A stretch of DNA of 36,758 nt, from the NCBI RefSeq assembly GCF_001598455.1, contig NZ_BCYZ01000044.1, forward strand, positions 1-36,758, given 5' to 3'. Source of the DNA: Sphingomonas pruni NBRC 15498 (GTDB lineage: Bacteria > Pseudomonadota > Alphaproteobacteria > Sphingomonadales > Sphingomonadaceae). A program made the position numbers and the translations under genes. The notes under the pieces are model-generated. The model saw only the letters and a list, made by a program, of their open reading frames with translations, did no database searches and was not told where the DNA came from. Below, one piece after another: positions 7,889 through 15,734 of this stretch (position 1 is the stretch's first letter; each line of letters starts with the position of its first letter).

Positions 7889-9883
7889 ATGGGGAAGCCG
7901 TTCAATTTCGTCCAGGCCGCGATCCTGAAGGCGCTGACTGAGGCGCTGTTTCACAATGTCGATATGGCGATCCCGTCGAGGCAAGTGGTCGCCAACCTCC
8001 AGCGCCAGTTCGCGCTGGTGAAAGGCAACAAAGCCACCGAGATCGGGCTCAGCCTCTATCTGCTCTGCCTAGTGATGGGCGGGCCGTTGTTCCTGATCCT
8101 GAGCGCGGCGTGGCGCGCCCGGCAAGTCGCGAGGCGGCTCGAACGCACGCGCAATGACTTGATGCAGGACCTCGCCCGCGTCCGCAGCGTCGTCTATGCC
8201 GGCTATTACGGCCATTGGCAGGGCGAGACCCAGGACGACAATCGCGACAATCCGGTGCTCGCGCAGATCGGCTTCACCCTGCCCGCGCATCGCGACCGCT
8301 CGGCGCCCGGCGAGGTGCCGATCACCGAGTTTCCCGGCCGGGATCTCACCGATGCCGACATATTGACGGAAGCGCCCGACGAGGCCGGCGTGATCGTGAT
8401 CGGATCGGGTGCCGGCGGCGCGGTTGCGGCGGCAACGCTCGCCGCGCAAGGTCATGACGTGCTGGTGGTCGAGGCCGGCCCTTTCTTCCCATCGTCAAAG
8501 CTCAATCACCGCGAATGGGAGATGACCGCGCGGCTGTTCGTCGACGGCGGCGTGCAGACCAGCCGCGACCACGATGTGGTCGTGTTCCAGGGCCGCGTGG
8601 TCGGAGGATCGACCGTCATCAACAACGGCATTTGCCTGCGCGTCAATCAACCCGGCCTGACGCATCCCGACGCGCCCAACATCTTCGCCAATTGGGCCGC
8701 GCTGGGCGCTCCGGTCGACGAAGCCCGGTTCGACGCGGCCTATCGTGCGGTGGAGCAACGTCTGTCGGTCGGGCCGATCGACGCGCGGTCCGCGCGCCAC
8801 AACGGCCCGCACCTCCAGCGCGGCTGGGCGGCACATGCGGCGGCGACCGGCCTTCCCGGGGACCAGGCCTCGCCCACGCCTTGGTTCAGCAAGAATTACG
8901 GCCCCGACAGCGTCGGTGCGGCCTGTGCTTATTGCGGCTATTGCAACACCGGCTGCCCCTATGGCCGCAAGCAGGGAATGGCGCAGTCCTTCCTGCTCGA
9001 CGCGCGCAAGAGCGGCGCGCATATCCTGGCCGAAACCAAAGTCACGGCGATCCGCTGGGAGACGCCGCTCGATTGGGACAAGCGCCGCGCGACCGGGGTC
9101 GAGGTCGTCCTCGCCGACGGGCGCAAGCATTTCATCCGCGCACGCGAAGGCGTGGTGGTCGCCGCCGGCACGATGGCGTCGAGCCGCATTCTCGCGGCGA
9201 GCGGTATCGACGGCACCGGCACCGGCATCTCGCTCAACATCGCCTGCCCGGTCGTCGCCTTGATGCCGGGCGAGCAATCGATGCGCAGCTGGGACGAGGA
9301 CCAGATGGCGACCTATGTCGACCGCGGCGACTTCCTGCTCGAATCGCATTTCCAGCCGCCGATGAGCATGTCGACCCTGATGCCCGGCTGGTTCGGCGAT
9401 CACGCGCGGCGCATGCGAAATTACGGCCGTATGGCGTCCGCCGGTATCCTGATCCCCGCCGATCGCTGCGGGCAGCTGATCGATTCAGGCTTGAGCTTCA
9501 AATTGCGCGACGATGTCGAAATCCCCCTGCTCAAGCGCGCTTTGTCGGCGCTGACCAAGGTCCATTTCGCGGCGGGTGCAGAGGAAGTCTATCCGGCGCT
9601 CGCACGCGGCCAGACGCTCAAGCCCGGCGACGATGTCGACGCCTTTTTCGACAACGCGATCAGCGAGGCGGACGATGTCACCTTGTCGAGCTCGCATCCC
9701 CAGGGCGGCAACGCGCGCGGCAAGGATCGCGAACACGGCGTGGTCGACCTCGACTGCCGCGTCCACGGTACCGCCAATGTGCTGGTGACCGATGCCAGCA
9801 CTTTCGCCAGCTGTATTCGCGTCAACGCCCAGCTGACGACGATGGCGATGGCGCATTACGCGACGGCAATCGCGCCGTTCTGA
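7889..9883 (+). CDS. GMC family FAD oxidoreductase, long-chain alcohol oxidase-like
   Basis: A 664-residue glucose-methanol-choline oxidoreductase. The FAD-binding Rossmann motif VIVIGSGAGGAVAAA starts near residue 168, followed by VVVEAG and then VVGGSTVINNGICLR. A Cys cluster CAYCGYCNTGCPYG near 345-358 and the C-terminal SSSHPQGGNARG plus NVLVTDASTFA are typical of the fatty-alcohol-oxidase-like branch. About 165 residues precede the FAD fold, with a hydrophobic stretch near residue 60 (GLSLYLLCLVMGGPLFLILS) that may anchor it in the membrane. ATG 7889 has a strong GGGGGGAAGG site. It ends three bases before the convergent chemoreceptor stop. The 121 bases upstream of it hold no gene. Confidence 0.9.
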   Translation: MGKPFNFVQAAILKALTEALFHNVDMAIPSRQVVANLQRQFALVKGNKATEIGLSLYLLCLVMGGPLFLILSAAWRARQVARRLERTRNDLMQDLARVRSVVYAGYYGHWQGETQDDNRDNPVLAQIGFTLPAHRDRSAPGEVPITEFPGRDLTDADILTEAPDEAGVIVIGSGAGGAVAAATLAAQGHDVLVVEAGPFFPSSKLNHREWEMTARLFVDGGVQTSRDHDVVVFQGRVVGGSTVINNGICLRVNQPGLTHPDAPNIFANWAALGAPVDEARFDAAYRAVEQRLSVGPIDARSARHNGPHLQRGWAAHAAATGLPGDQASPTPWFSKNYGPDSVGAACAYCGYCNTGCPYGRKQGMAQSFLLDARKSGAHILAETKVTAIRWETPLDWDKRRATGVEVVLADGRKHFIRAREGVVVAAGTMASSRILAASGIDGTGTGISLNIACPVVALMPGEQSMRSWDEDQMATYVDRGDFLLESHFQPPMSMSTLMPGWFGDHARRMRNYGRMASAGILIPADRCGQLIDSGLSFKLRDDVEIPLLKRALSALTKVHFAAGAEEVYPALARGQTLKPGDDVDAFFDNAISEADDVTLSSSHPQGGNARGKDREHGVVDLDCRVHGTANVLVTDASTFASCIRVNAQLTTMAMAHYATAIAPF

Positions 9884-9886
9884 GCG

Positions 9887-11422
9887 TCAGGCGGCGCCGA
9901 GTTGCGCGACGAACTGGTCGGTCGCCCCGTTGAGGTCGCGCGCGGTCGCGGCGAGCCCGGCGGCTGCCTGCGCGACGCGGCCCGACAGCAACTCGGTATT
10001 CTCGGCGACCTGCGCCACGCTGGCGATCTGACCCGCGATCAGGGTTGCGCCGAGCGCCGTCTCGCGCGCGGTTTCCTCGATCGCCGCGGTCGTGCCGCGC
10101 TGATCGTCGATCGATTGTCGGATCGCCTGCGCGGCTTCGGCGAGGTCGGCGACCATTTGAGAAACGCGTTCGAGTGCGCCGGTGGCGACGCCGGCGTCGT
10201 TCTCCACCGCTCCCGCCAGCATCCGGATTTCGCCCGTGGCACCGGCGGCTTGCCCGGCCAGCGATTTCACCTCCTTGGCGACAACCCCAAAGCCACGCCC
10301 GACCTCGCCCGCGCGCGCCGCTTCGATCGTGGCGTTGAGCGCGAGCAGGTTGGTGCGCGAGGCAATGTCATGGATCGATTCGGCGAACCCGCCGATCGAT
10401 TGCGTCTGATCAGTCAGCGCGCGTACCGCGGCATGACCCGACGCCGATGAGCGTCGCGCGTCGCCAGACAGACGCGCCTGTCGGTCGACTGCATCGGCGA
10501 TCACCGTCACCGATGTCGTCAGCTCGGCGATCCGCATCGCCAGCACGGCGGCGCCTTCGGACGATTGGGTAGCAATTGCCACGGTTTCGGTGGTCTCGCG
10601 GCTGGCGCGTCGCGCAGCGTCGTTGAGTGCGCTCGCGAGCCGCTCGAGATCGCCAGAGGCGGTGCCGACCGTGCCGGCCACTTCGGCGACCGAGGCGCGG
10701 AAGCGTTCGGCGACGTCCAGCATATCGCGGCGACGATCCGCCGCAGCGCTGGCTTCGGCCTTCTCGCGCGCGGCGCGTTCGGTTGCCGCCAGTTGTTCGG
10801 CGGCACGCGCGGTGTCGAGCGCACGCTCGATCTCGCGCTTGCGATCATTGGCGTCGCTCGCCGCGCGCTCGCTATCCTCGCGCGCTTTGTCCTGTTCGAT
10901 CATCAACTGCCGCAACCGCTCGGAAACATAAGTGAGGACCGCGCATTCGCCTGCCACCGCGATCGCGTGGATCGCAACGCGAACCAGCGTGCCCTGCCCG
11001 TAAAAAGCCCAGTCGGACGCGACAAAATCGAGGATGAGGTGGTGCCCGGCGATCAGCACCGAGGCGAGCGCGATCGGGCGCCAGTCGTACAACAGCATCA
11101 GTGCCGCGAGCGCGACCAGGAAATACAGATGGATGTCCATCTGGATCGGGTTGCCCTGCCACAGAAAGACCGCGATCGCCGGATGGATGGCCGCAAGCGT
11201 TCCCATCAACAGCCGCGCCGTTCCGTCCGACCGGCCGCGCAACGCCACCAGCGTCGGGGCGAGGTTGACGAGCACGGAAATCGCGATCGCCAGTCCGGTA
11301 TTCGGGCTCTGCAACAGCACGCCGACCAGCGCCTGCGTCGCCGTGCAAGCCCAGGCGGTGACGACCAGGATGCGCAATCCGGCAGTCCGCAGGGTCTGGA
11401 GGCTTGCCCTGCCCGACGTCAT
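9887..11422 (-). CDS. methyl-accepting chemotaxis-type protein with a multi-helix membrane sensor
   Basis: A 511-residue protein. Residues ~10-170 hold about five or six hydrophobic helices with conserved-looking polar positions ([26 protein letters not shown]), then a long charged, Ala-rich coiled coil (~175-245), then a cytoplasmic MCP signalling domain with the hairpin tip [20 protein letters not shown] and [19 protein letters not shown]. No periplasmic ligand domain is present, so sensing is probably within or near the membrane. ATG 11422 has AAGGAG eight bases upstream and overlaps the stop of a small upstream gene (ATGA). No che genes are in the window, so it is an orphan receptor here. 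Confidence 0.9.
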   Translation of the reverse strand: MTSGRASLQTLRTAGLRILVVTAWACTATQALVGVLLQSPNTGLAIAISVLVNLAPTLVALRGRSDGTARLLMGTLAAIHPAIAVFLWQGNPIQMDIHLYFLVALAALMLLYDWRPIALASVLIAGHHLILDFVASDWAFYGQGTLVRVAIHAIAVAGECAVLTYVSERLRQLMIEQDKAREDSERAASDANDRKREIERALDTARAAEQLAATERAAREKAEASAAADRRRDMLDVAERFRASVAEVAGTVGTASGDLERLASALNDAARRASRETTETVAIATQSSEGAAVLAMRIAELTTSVTVIADAVDRQARLSGDARRSSASGHAAVRALTDQTQSIGGFAESIHDIASRTNLLALNATIEAARAGEVGRGFGVVAKEVKSLAGQAAGATGEIRMLAGAVENDAGVATGALERVSQMVADLAEAAQAIRQSIDDQRGTTAAIEETARETALGATLIAGQIASVAQVAENTELLSGRVAQAAAGLAATARDLNGATDQFVAQLGAA

Positions 11423-11751
11423 CGCCTGCTCTCCTTTTCGCCGCAATCGACCAGCACCGCGCTCATCGGAACGACCCCGCGTCGCAACAGCCCGGCTACG
11501 ATTCGATCACGATCGCCGTCGACCACCAGCGACCCCCTGGTCGGCCCGGGCGCGACCAACCGCGCACCCTGCGCGATCATGTCGGCGGCGAGGTGCGATC
11601 CGCTACCGGGCATAATCGGCACCAGCAAAATCGGTCCGCGCGCCGGCGGCACAAGGATCAGCGCCGGCAGCAGGCACGCCGCAAAGCCGAGCTGGATCGG
11701 CAAACACATCCGAAATGGATCGATTCTCACATGGCGGGCGCTAGCGTCCAT
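11419..11751 (-). CDS. small membrane or secreted protein coupled to the chemoreceptor
   Basis: Up to 110 residues; not recognised. A hydrophobic stretch near the N terminus ([20 protein letters not shown]) looks like a membrane anchor or signal peptide and is followed by [14 protein letters not shown], then a soluble part rich in Gly, Ala and Val. Possible starts are ATG 11751, a GTG about 21 bases later, or ATG 11709 directly before the hydrophobic stretch; the first sits against a strong inverted repeat, so a downstream start is plausible. The stop overlaps the chemoreceptor ATG, which argues that it is a real, co-translated gene. Confidence 0.65.
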   Translation of the reverse strand: MDASARHVRIDPFRMCLPIQLGFAACLLPALILVPPARGPILLVPIMPGSGSHLAADMIAQGARLVAPGPTRGSLVVDGDRDRIVAGLLRRGVVPMSAVLVDCGEKESRR

Positions 11752-11774
11752 TGGTTAGCAAGCCGCTAACCAAC
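11752..11774. promoter_or_regulatory. perfect inverted repeat between the MFS stop and the chemoreceptor pair
   Basis: Arms TTGGTTAGC (11752-11760) and GCTAACCAA (11766-11774) are perfect 9-mers around a 5-base spacer. The repeat begins five bases past the MFS stop and ends at the first possible start of the small membrane protein. There is no T-tract. It could be an operator for the small protein and chemoreceptor, or an RNA hairpin separating the two units. Confidence 0.5.
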
Positions 11775-11779
11775 TGCGC

Positions 11780-13351
11780 TCACCCGGTCAGCGCGTCGTC
11801 CAGCAACCGCAGATCCCTGCCCTTCGTCTCGCGCCCGAACCAAGCGCACAGACCAAGCGCAAGCGCGGTCGGCACGATGATCAGCCCGGCGGTCACGCCC
11901 ATCGCCGGCACCAGAGCGGTGATGCTGAGCGCTTGGGCAGCGACGCCGCCGCCCTTGGTGCAGGCCGCGACCCATCCCGTCGCACGACCACGGACGCGCA
12001 GCGGAAAGCTCTCGGCGGTGTAAGGCAGCAGGATTGCGATGATCCCGTTCGATCCGACGATCAGCAACGCTACCGGCAGGACCGGACTGCCGACCCCGGC
12101 GAGTTCCAGGCGCAGCACACCGATCAATCCCAGCAAGGTGACGCCAATCATCGTGACGAGCGACCATTTGGTGCTCCAGCGGCTGTACATCAGCGCCGCG
12201 ACGAACACGGTCGGGAAAGCGATCAGCGCGGATTCGGCGAGCAATTTGCTCGACACCGCGACCGAATAGCCCTTGGCGACCAAATCCGCGGGCAACCACA
12301 GCAGTAAGCCGAAATTGATCAGTCCCCAGGCGATCGCCGCGATCGACAGCGCGGCCAGCTTGCCGATCAATTTGCCCCCTGTCAGCGCATGGCTAATCGT
12401 TCCAGCGGGCAGCGGCGGCAGCGCCGTCAACCGTTTGGCGGTCGACCCGAACCGCGCCATCACCGCCCGCGCCTCTGCCTCGCGGCCGCGCGCCAACAGG
12501 AACTTGGCCGATTCCGGGATGAAGCCACCGAGCAATACCAGGATCAACCCGCTCGGCAGGTTGAGCAGCCACAATATCCGCCAGCCGAATTCGGGCTGGA
12601 GCAACGCGGAGAAACCGCTCGCGGCGAAATAGCCGCCAACCGCGCCGAGGCCGCCGACCAGCACCAGGCTCCAGCCGCGATGCTTGTTGGGCATCATTTC
12701 GGCGAGCAGGGCATAGGTCACCGGCAGCATCCCGCCCGCCGCGGCGCCCATCATGAAGCACATGCCGATATTCCAGGCGAGGCTGGGCATCGCGCCGCAG
12801 ATCGACGTGCCGACGAACATCACCGCCGACAACAGGATCGACGCCTTTCGACCATAGATGTCTGCGATCACCCCCCACAGCACCGAACCCGTCACGGTAC
12901 CGATCAAGGCGAAGAACGGGACCAGGCTGACCGTCGCCTTGGGCACCCCATATTCGCTGACCATGCCGGGCACGGTGAAGCCCAAAGATGCGGGCTTCAT
13001 CACGTCGATGATCAGCGCCACGACCAGCACGAGCATCAACCGCCAGTGCGCCCAGCTCAACGGCGCATCCTCGGGCGCCGAAATCTCGATCGCTCCGCTC
13101 TCGGCGCGCTGCCTGGCGATGTCCCGAGGCAACAGGCCGTACGCGGCGATGCCGACGCCGCCTATGATCAGTCCCATGCCGAGCACCATGTCCCAGCCCA
13201 TCGCCATGCCGGCTAGCCGGAAGTGCATCATCCGGCCCATCAGGAACATCGGAATGTGCATCAGCACGCCGATGGTCACCGCAATGCAGCCGAGCGCGAA
13301 GGCCCAGAGTGCCTGGCGATCGCTGAGCGTGGTGCTGAGCCCCCGGGTCAC
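11780..13351 (-). CDS. MFS transporter with an extra N-terminal helix pair
   Basis: A 523-residue major facilitator protein. The standard 12-helix body starts near residue 115 and shows the loop 2-3 motif GVIADIYGRKASIL and the later ARGREAEARAVMARFG segment of the sugar/aromatic-acid porter branch. Before it are two further hydrophobic helices rich in Met and His (MHIPMFLMGRMMHF, then MAMGWDMVLGMGLIIGG), giving about 14 helices. GTG 13351 is chosen because it follows the murA stop by five bases and begins just before the first helix; the frame is open to 13420 inside murA. The substrate is unknown. Confidence 0.85.
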   Translation of the reverse strand: MTRGLSTTLSDRQALWAFALGCIAVTIGVLMHIPMFLMGRMMHFRLAGMAMGWDMVLGMGLIIGGVGIAAYGLLPRDIARQRAESGAIEISAPEDAPLSWAHWRLMLVLVVALIIDVMKPASLGFTVPGMVSEYGVPKATVSLVPFFALIGTVTGSVLWGVIADIYGRKASILLSAVMFVGTSICGAMPSLAWNIGMCFMMGAAAGGMLPVTYALLAEMMPNKHRGWSLVLVGGLGAVGGYFAASGFSALLQPEFGWRILWLLNLPSGLILVLLGGFIPESAKFLLARGREAEARAVMARFGSTAKRLTALPPLPAGTISHALTGGKLIGKLAALSIAAIAWGLINFGLLLWLPADLVAKGYSVAVSSKLLAESALIAFPTVFVAALMYSRWSTKWSLVTMIGVTLLGLIGVLRLELAGVGSPVLPVALLIVGSNGIIAILLPYTAESFPLRVRGRATGWVAACTKGGGVAAQALSITALVPAMGVTAGLIIVPTALALGLCAWFGRETKGRDLRLLDDALTG

Positions 13352-13355
13352 CGAA

Positions 13356-14639
13356 TTAACCGTCGCCGACGCGTTCGATATCGGCCCCGACCGCCGACAG
13401 CTTCTCCTCCAGCCGCTCATAGCCGCGGTCGAGGTGATAAACGCGGCTGACCTCGGTCTGCCCTTCGGCGACGAGGCCGGCGATGATCAGGCTCATCGAC
13501 GCGCGCAGATCGGTCGCCATCACCGGCGCGCCGACCAGATGGTCGACCCCGCGCACCACGGCGGTGCGGCCACGCACCTGAATGTCCGCACCCATCCGCG
13601 CCAGCTCGGGAACGTGCATGTAGCGGTTCTCGAAGATCGTTTCGGTCAGCACGCTGGCGCCATCGCCCTTGCACAGCATCGCCATGAACTGCGCCTGCAT
13701 GTCGGTCGGGAAACCCGGGAACGGCGCGGTCGACAGGGTCAGCGGCTTTAGCTTGCCGTCCGACGACACGAACAGCGAGCTGCCTTTTTCCTCGACGCTG
13801 ACGCCGGCGTCGATCAACGCCGCGATCGTCGCGCGCATATCGTCGGGCTTGGCCCCGACCAACTCGACCGATCCGCCGGTGATCGCCGCGGCGCAGGCAT
13901 AGCTGCCCGCCTCGATACGGTCGGGCATCACGCGATAGGTCGCACCGTGCAGGCGCTCGACGCCTTCGATCTCCAGCCGCTCGGTGCCGACGCCCGAAAT
14001 CGAGGCGCCCATCGCGAGCAGCAAATTGCACAGGTCGACGATCTCCGGCTCGCGCGCCGCATTCTCGATTACCGTACCTCCCTTGGCGAGAACCGCGGCC
14101 ATCAACGCATTCTCGGTCGCCCCGACCGATACGATCGGAAAGGCCACACGTCCGCCGGGTAAGCGCCCGCCCGGCGCGATCGCCTTCACGTAACCGGCGG
14201 CGAGTTCGATCCGCGCACCCATTGCCTCGAGCGCCTTCAAATGGAGGTCGATCGGGCGGTTGCCGATCGAGCAGCCACCGGGTAGCGACACCGTCGCCTC
14301 GCCGGCGCGCGCGACCAGCGGCCCCAGCACCAGGATCGAGGCGCGCATCTTGCGCACGATGTCGTACGGCGCCTCGGTCGAGGTCAGCCGACCGGCGCGC
14401 ATCGTCATCACCCGCCCGAAATCGCTCGGCCGCGCGCCCTCGATCTCGGTCGAGACGCCGAGCTGGTTGAGCAGGTGGCCGAAACTGTCGACGTCGGCGA
14501 GCCGCGGCAGGTTGCGCAGCGTCACCGGCTCCTCGGTCAACAGCGCGCACGGCATCAGCGTCAGCGCGGAATTCTTGGCGCCCGAGATCGGCAGCTTGCC
14601 CGTCAGGCGATTGCCGCCACGAATGAGGATACGGTCCAT
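13356..14639 (-). CDS. murA: UDP-N-acetylglucosamine 1-carboxyvinyltransferase
   Basis: First committed enzyme of peptidoglycan synthesis; it adds enolpyruvate from PEP to UDP-GlcNAc in the cytoplasm. 427 residues, the normal length. It opens with the family N terminus [14 protein letters not shown] and then [13 protein letters not shown]. The active-site loop [16 protein letters not shown] carries Cys at position 123, the residue alkylated by fosfomycin in other bacteria. C-terminal [13 protein letters not shown] is also typical. The frame is open 63 bases upstream, but ATG 14639 gives the conserved start. Divergent from the Crp/Fnr regulator and five bases upstream of the MFS start. Confidence 0.96.
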   Translation of the reverse strand: MDRILIRGGNRLTGKLPISGAKNSALTLMPCALLTEEPVTLRNLPRLADVDSFGHLLNQLGVSTEIEGARPSDFGRVMTMRAGRLTSTEAPYDIVRKMRASILVLGPLVARAGEATVSLPGGCSIGNRPIDLHLKALEAMGARIELAAGYVKAIAPGGRLPGGRVAFPIVSVGATENALMAAVLAKGGTVIENAAREPEIVDLCNLLLAMGASISGVGTERLEIEGVERLHGATYRVMPDRIEAGSYACAAAITGGSVELVGAKPDDMRATIAALIDAGVSVEEKGSSLFVSSDGKLKPLTLSTAPFPGFPTDMQAQFMAMLCKGDGASVLTETIFENRYMHVPELARMGADIQVRGRTAVVRGVDHLVGAPVMATDLRASMSLIIAGLVAEGQTEVSRVYHLDRGYERLEEKLSAVGADIERVGDG

Positions 14640-14694
14640 CCAACGGCTTCTATCGCCCGCGACGCCGCAAGCAAGCGCCACGGAGTTCCTGTGA

Positions 14695-14709
14695 TTCAGC
14701 ACCGCTGAA
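14695..14709. promoter_or_regulatory. short inverted repeat in the murA / Crp-Fnr divergent region
   Basis: TTCAGC and GCTGAA are perfect 6-base arms around ACC, placed between the divergent starts of murA and the Crp/Fnr regulator. Such short symmetric sites can be operators, but six-base arms can also arise by chance in this composition. Confidence 0.25.
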
Positions 14710-14817
14710 ACGTGGCGGTGACCGCAAAGCGCAAACCATCACCATTGATCGACTTTAATGCACGGGTCCGCGCGCGCTGCTCTGTACGCCCCAAGGTCCG
14801 GGGGAGTGTCGTTCAAC

Positions 14818-15552
14818 GTGTCAGGCAGTTGTTTCGCCGAAAGATTGGGCGATCTCGTTACCCTTACCCCGGCGGAACACGCGGCACTCGAACGGCTCGA
14901 GGAACGCGAGCGGCCGGTCAGGCGGGGCGCCACGATCCAACGCGAGAATGATCGCGCCGGCGACATGTTCGTCGTGCGCAAGGGCATGCTGATGTCGTCG
15001 ATGTTGCTCGACGACGGCAGCCGCCAGATTCTGCGCTTCCTGTTTCCGGGCGACGTGATCGCGCTGTCGAGCCTGGTCTATCGCGAGACGCCCGAGACCC
15101 TCACCGCGATGGCCGATGCGGTGGTCGCGCCGTTCGAGCGCTCGACCCTGAGCGAGATCATCGCCGAGCATCCGCGGCTCGCGGCGCTGCTGCTGGTCTA
15201 TAGCCAGATCGAGCGCGCCGCATTGACCGACCGCCTCGCGGCGCTCGGCCGCACCTCGGCCAAGGCGCGCGTCGCCGCGATGCTGATCGACATGCGCAAC
15301 CGCCTGCGCGCGGGCGACAAGGCAATTACCGACACGTTCACGATCGGCTTGACCCAGGAAGAGATCGGCGACGCCACCGGACTGACCGCGGTCCATGTCA
15401 ATCGCATGCTGCGTCAGCTCGAGGAAGAAGGTCTTATCGCACGCGAGAACGGACGCGTCCGATTCACCAACGAACGCGGACTGCTTCGCGCCGCCAATTA
15501 TGTCGACCGCTATGAGGGGCTCGATCTGAGCTGGCTACCGGCACCGCGTTAG
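14818..15552 (+). CDS. Crp/Fnr family transcriptional regulator
   Basis: A 244-residue regulator with an N-terminal cyclic-nucleotide-binding-type beta-barrel (roughly residues 15-130; MFVVRKGMLMSSMLLDDGSR and FLFPGDVIALSSLVY), a long dimer helix, and a C-terminal winged HTH whose recognition region is LTQEEIGDATGLTAVHVNRM followed by LEEEGLI. No N-terminal Cys cluster of the oxygen-sensing FNR type is seen. The frame opens at ATG 14758, without a ribosome site; GTG 14818 lies 11 bases after GGGGAG (14801-14806), so it is preferred, though 14758 and 14806 remain possible. Followed by a strong terminator, so it is monocistronic. Target genes are unknown. Confidence 0.9.
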   Translation: MSGSCFAERLGDLVTLTPAEHAALERLEERERPVRRGATIQRENDRAGDMFVVRKGMLMSSMLLDDGSRQILRFLFPGDVIALSSLVYRETPETLTAMADAVVAPFERSTLSEIIAEHPRLAALLLVYSQIERAALTDRLAALGRTSAKARVAAMLIDMRNRLRAGDKAITDTFTIGLTQEEIGDATGLTAVHVNRMLRQLEEEGLIARENGRVRFTNERGLLRAANYVDRYEGLDLSWLPAPR

Positions 15553-15565
15553 AGTTTGGAGGGGG

Positions 15566-15598
15566 CGTCGGGGGGAACGCGAAATCGTCCCCCCGACG
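15566..15598 (+). terminator. intrinsic terminator of the Crp/Fnr gene
   Basis: A perfect 11-bp GC-rich stem (CGTCGGGGGGA at 15566-15576 with TCCCCCCGACG at 15588-15598) and an 11-base loop start 14 bases after the stop codon and are followed by TTAATTT. This is the best intrinsic terminator in the window. Confidence 0.85.
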
Positions 15599-15630
15599 TT
15601 AATTTCCATTGTTCGACGGCACGTTCAAAA

Positions 15631-15722
15631 CCGTCGCCCCGGCCTTGTGCCGGAGTCCACCTCTCCCACGGAAGATGTCCGTAGTTGCACGTTGGATGCC
15701 CGGACAAGCCCGGCATGACGGG
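15631..15722. repeat. sphingomonad-type dispersed intergenic palindrome
   Basis: Complementary ends CCGTC and GACGG enclose two similar segments in opposite orientation, CCCCGGCCTTGTGCCGG and GCCCGGACAAGCCCGGC, flanked by GTCCACC and GTTGGAT. This matches, from memory, a repeat seen many times in intergenic DNA of sphingomonads. It lies between the convergent Crp/Fnr and M16 genes and may also end transcripts. The ~180-base gap contains nothing else except the terminator. Confidence 0.6.
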
Positions 15723-15734
15723 TTGGACGAACCC

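Noticed and set aside
9884..9886. A missing terminator between the convergent GMC oxidoreductase and chemoreceptor genes
   Set aside because: The stops are three bases apart, leaving no room; tight convergence is common in compact genomes and by itself not informative.
14745..14758. FNR-like box (TTGAT, four bases, TTTAA) before the Crp/Fnr gene
   Set aside because: Only one half-site is canonical; the second matches 3 of 5 positions, too weak for a claim.
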